A stretch of 64,000 nucleotides of DNA. Origin: Isochrysis galbana. Its lineage: Eukaryota > Haptophyta > Isochrysidales > Isochrysidaceae. The translations under genes and the position numbers were made by a program. Positions 62,614-64,000 of the stretch are shown here, piece by piece. The notes beneath the pieces were generated by a model. The model saw nothing but the letters and a program-made list of their open reading frames with translations, was not told where the DNA came from and searched no databases. The stretch lies in contig CM030934.1 in NCBI GenBank assembly GCA_018136815.1, positions 4,661,587-4,725,586 on the forward strand, read 5' to 3'. The first letter of the stretch is position 1; each line of letters starts with the position of its first letter.

Positions 62614-63753
62614 AATTTTTTAAATTTTTAACAAATTTTTATGGGTCGCGGCGCGGCAAAGGAACGGGACTAGCGCGCACACAAGACAGGACTCCCTGCC
62701 GCGGCGAGCGCAAGCACCCTTCCCCCTTATGCCACCCAGCACTTCACTAGCTTACTACCTGCGCTAGCCGGAGCACCCCTCCCTCCACACTCAAGCAGCC
62801 CCCCACGCCAGGATCCTGTTTTGGTCTCGCAGGCAAGGGGGCCTAATGGGAGGGTGAGGAGCAACTCCTCAAAGAGGAGCTTTGGGGAAGGAGATGTTTG
62901 AGTGGGGGCGCTATACCCTTGCGCTAGGCATGGGCAGCGACGCCGCCTCAAAACATGTCCTCCCTCTGGTCTTGAGTCGAAATTTTTGGTGTTTGAATCC
63001 GAGGGCGAGGGGTTTGTGCTTCTTGGGTTGGTTGTAGTGGGATGAGGGAGTGGGAGATGGAGTGAAGTGTTGAAAGAGGGCCCAAGGCAGGGCACTGAGT
63101 TGTAGGTACTTGTGGCCCACAAGCGTGGGGTGAAAACGAAAAGTGTATCAACATGTGTCTTGAATTGAAATTTTTGGTGCTTTGAACAGAGGGCGGGGGG
63201 GTTCGTGCCGTTTGGGTTGGTTGAAGTGTGAAGGGGGAGTGGGAGAGGGAGTCTTGTGTTGAGAGAGGGCCCAAGGCAGGGCACTGAGTGATTGGTACTA
63301 GTGGCCCACAAGAGTGGGGTGAAGACGAGAAGTGAGTCAACAAGTTGGAAAACAGAGGCATGGGGTGCTCTCCGTAGGAGGTTGATGGTTGTGAAGTGCC
63401 CTCCCATGTTGGGTGCACTGATGGTAGAGGTTTCCACCATGGGGAGGGCAGCTGAGCTGCCCTCCCACATGAGGTGCTCTTGGGGTGGGAGGGTTTCCCA
63501 CTGTTGGAGGGGGTCTCCAAGACCCCCTGCATGATGCGCAGAGCCATGGTGGCAACCTGTTCGGTGCCAGTGCTCGCCACCCCGCGCGCTTGCGCGGGTG
63601 TGGTTTGGATGGGTTGGATGGGCTCTGAGAGGGCTTTCTGACGAGCCGCCTCGGGCGGCGTGGGGCGTCCCAGGTGGGGCGCGGTGGCGAGGGTCGCCTG
63701 GGGCTCGGGAGCGGTCGCGGCACGCTCCATAGTTCAAACTATAACAATAGTTT
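62614..63753 (-). mobile_element. Hairpin-headed retroposon, copy 6, complete with 19-bp target duplication
   Basis: CCGCTGTTTTTCACATCTA occurs at 62595-62613 and 63754-63772, exactly where one unit of the local tandem repeat is interrupted. Read on the minus strand, the element starts with the hairpin AAACTAT/TGTT/ATAGTTT as its very first bases, then GAACT, then ATGGAGCGTGCC at 63730. It ends in an A/T-rich tail (CATAAAAATTTGTTAAAAAT and TTAAAAAATT). The 1140-bp length, tail and long target duplication fit target-primed retroposition without LTRs. Identical flanks suggest recent insertion. Confidence 0.8.
62948..63730 (-). CDS. Pro/Thr/Ser-rich ORF of the hairpin-headed element
   Basis: The 260-residue product (MERAATAPEPQATLATAPHL...) is rich in Pro, Thr, Ser and His with no known domain. 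It contains two imperfect repeats of about 55 residues (HFSSSPHSCGPLVPITQCPA and HFSFSPHACGPQVPTTQCPA) matching a 165-bp duplication in the DNA at 63030-63330. The start codon context (hairpin, then ATGGAG) is shared by all copies, which argues that translation from it matters or once did. No reverse transcriptase is present, so movement would depend on another element such as the LINE. Confidence 0.5.
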   Translation of the reverse strand: MERAATAPEPQATLATAPHLGRPTPPEAARQKALSEPIQPIQTTPAQARGVASTGTEQVATMALRIMQGVLETPSNSGKPSHPKSTSCGRAAQLPSPWWKPLPSVHPTWEGTSQPSTSYGEHPMPLFSNLLTHFSSSPHSCGPLVPITQCPALGPLSTQDSLSHSPFTLQPTQTARTPPPSVQSTKNFNSRHMLIHFSFSPHACGPQVPTTQCPALGPLSTLHSISHSLIPLQPTQEAQTPRPRIQTPKISTQDQREDMF

Positions 63754-63945
63754 CCGCTGTTTTTCACATCTAGGACACCGATAGCGGCGCTCGCCATCGG
63801 CCGAGGGGAGGGGAGGGGGAAGGAAGCGGCGGCGGCGGCCTACGTATGCGTAGGACGCAAGACGCGGAGGAGCGGAGGCGGAGGCGTTCCGCGCGCGGGG
63901 GGGGAAAGCCCCTCTGCGGTATATGTGGCCCGCAAGGGCGGACGT
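63754..63945 (+). repeat. Remainder of the interrupted tandem-repeat unit
   Basis: GCTGTTTTTCACATCTAGGA, CACCGATAGC, CCGAGGGGAGGGGAGGGGGA, GGCCTACGTATGCGTAGGAC and GTATATGTGGCCC continue the unit broken at 62613. Confidence 0.85.
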
Positions 63946-64000
63946 TGGCGGTCTGACGGTCTGACGTCCACATGGTTGCATTCTGCAACTCGAGCGGGCA

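Noticed and set aside
62612-63772. Helitron end (hairpin near terminus)
   Set aside because: No CTRR end, no insertion between A and T, and a clear 19-bp duplication is present; retroposition fits better.

Overview
The window looks like nuclear DNA of a unicellular eukaryotic alga with a complex (secondary, red-lineage) plastid; a haptophyte is my best guess, but the lineage is inference. The reasons are these. Phytoene synthase and an FtsZ of plastid type both start with a signal-peptide-like leader followed by a basic, alanine-rich stretch, as in bipartite leaders. Typical eukaryotic genes occur (SWR1-type remodeller, RUVBL1, frataxin with a mitochondrial-type leader, a GT13 Golgi enzyme, a nucleotide-sugar transporter). 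Introns are few, short and GT-AG. A tRNA gene lacks an encoded CCA. Between genes the DNA is crowded with transposons, simple sequence and homopolymer G/C tracts.

Layout: 0-0.9 kb, the end of a GT25-like glycosyltransferase. 1-3.6 kb, repeats. 3.7-5.2 kb, SLC35A-type transporter (minus). 6.9-10.4 kb, an unknown ORF, a decayed hAT transposon and the 3' part of a LINE. 10.6-11.6 kb, a WW-WW-RRM protein. 12-20.5 kb, mostly repeats (tRNA-derived SINE pair, tRNA-Glu, a copia fossil, a hAT fragment, a tandem array) with one small membrane-protein gene at 18.0-18.6 kb. 21.2-21.7 kb, a secretory or plastid small protein. 23-26 kb, an odd cluster: a phage/giant-virus-type cytosine-methyltransferase-like ORF, an ankyrin gene split by two transposons, and an AT-rich aspartyl/asparaginyl hydroxylase relic. 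26.8-28.2 kb, phytoene synthase. 30.6-32.3 kb, GT13 enzyme. 34.8-36.5 kb, RUVBL1. 37.6-39.6 kb, a 660-bp direct-repeat pair around a Pro/Ser-rich ORF. 41.5-42.1 kb, a coiled-coil protein. 42.7-44.2 kb, hAT. 45.0-52.6 kb, an intronless SWR1/p400-type ATPase. 54.8-56.6 kb, FtsZ. 57.3-57.9 kb, frataxin. 58.7-60.9 kb, a 2.2-kb element with 24-bp terminal inverted repeats, a 4-bp target duplication and a chromodomain ORF. 61-64 kb, further repeats and two copies of a hairpin-headed retroposon.

How genes relate: SWR1 ATPase and RUVBL1 are partners in the same H2A.Z-loading complex. Phytoene synthase and FtsZ serve the plastid. The SLC35A transporter and GT13 enzyme belong to Golgi glycosylation. 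They are not in operons. The most novel items are a repeat family, at least six copies here, whose 5' end is a covarying hairpin a few bases before an ATGGAG start (one copy has a clean 19-bp target duplication), and the 2.2-kb chromodomain-carrying inverted-repeat element.
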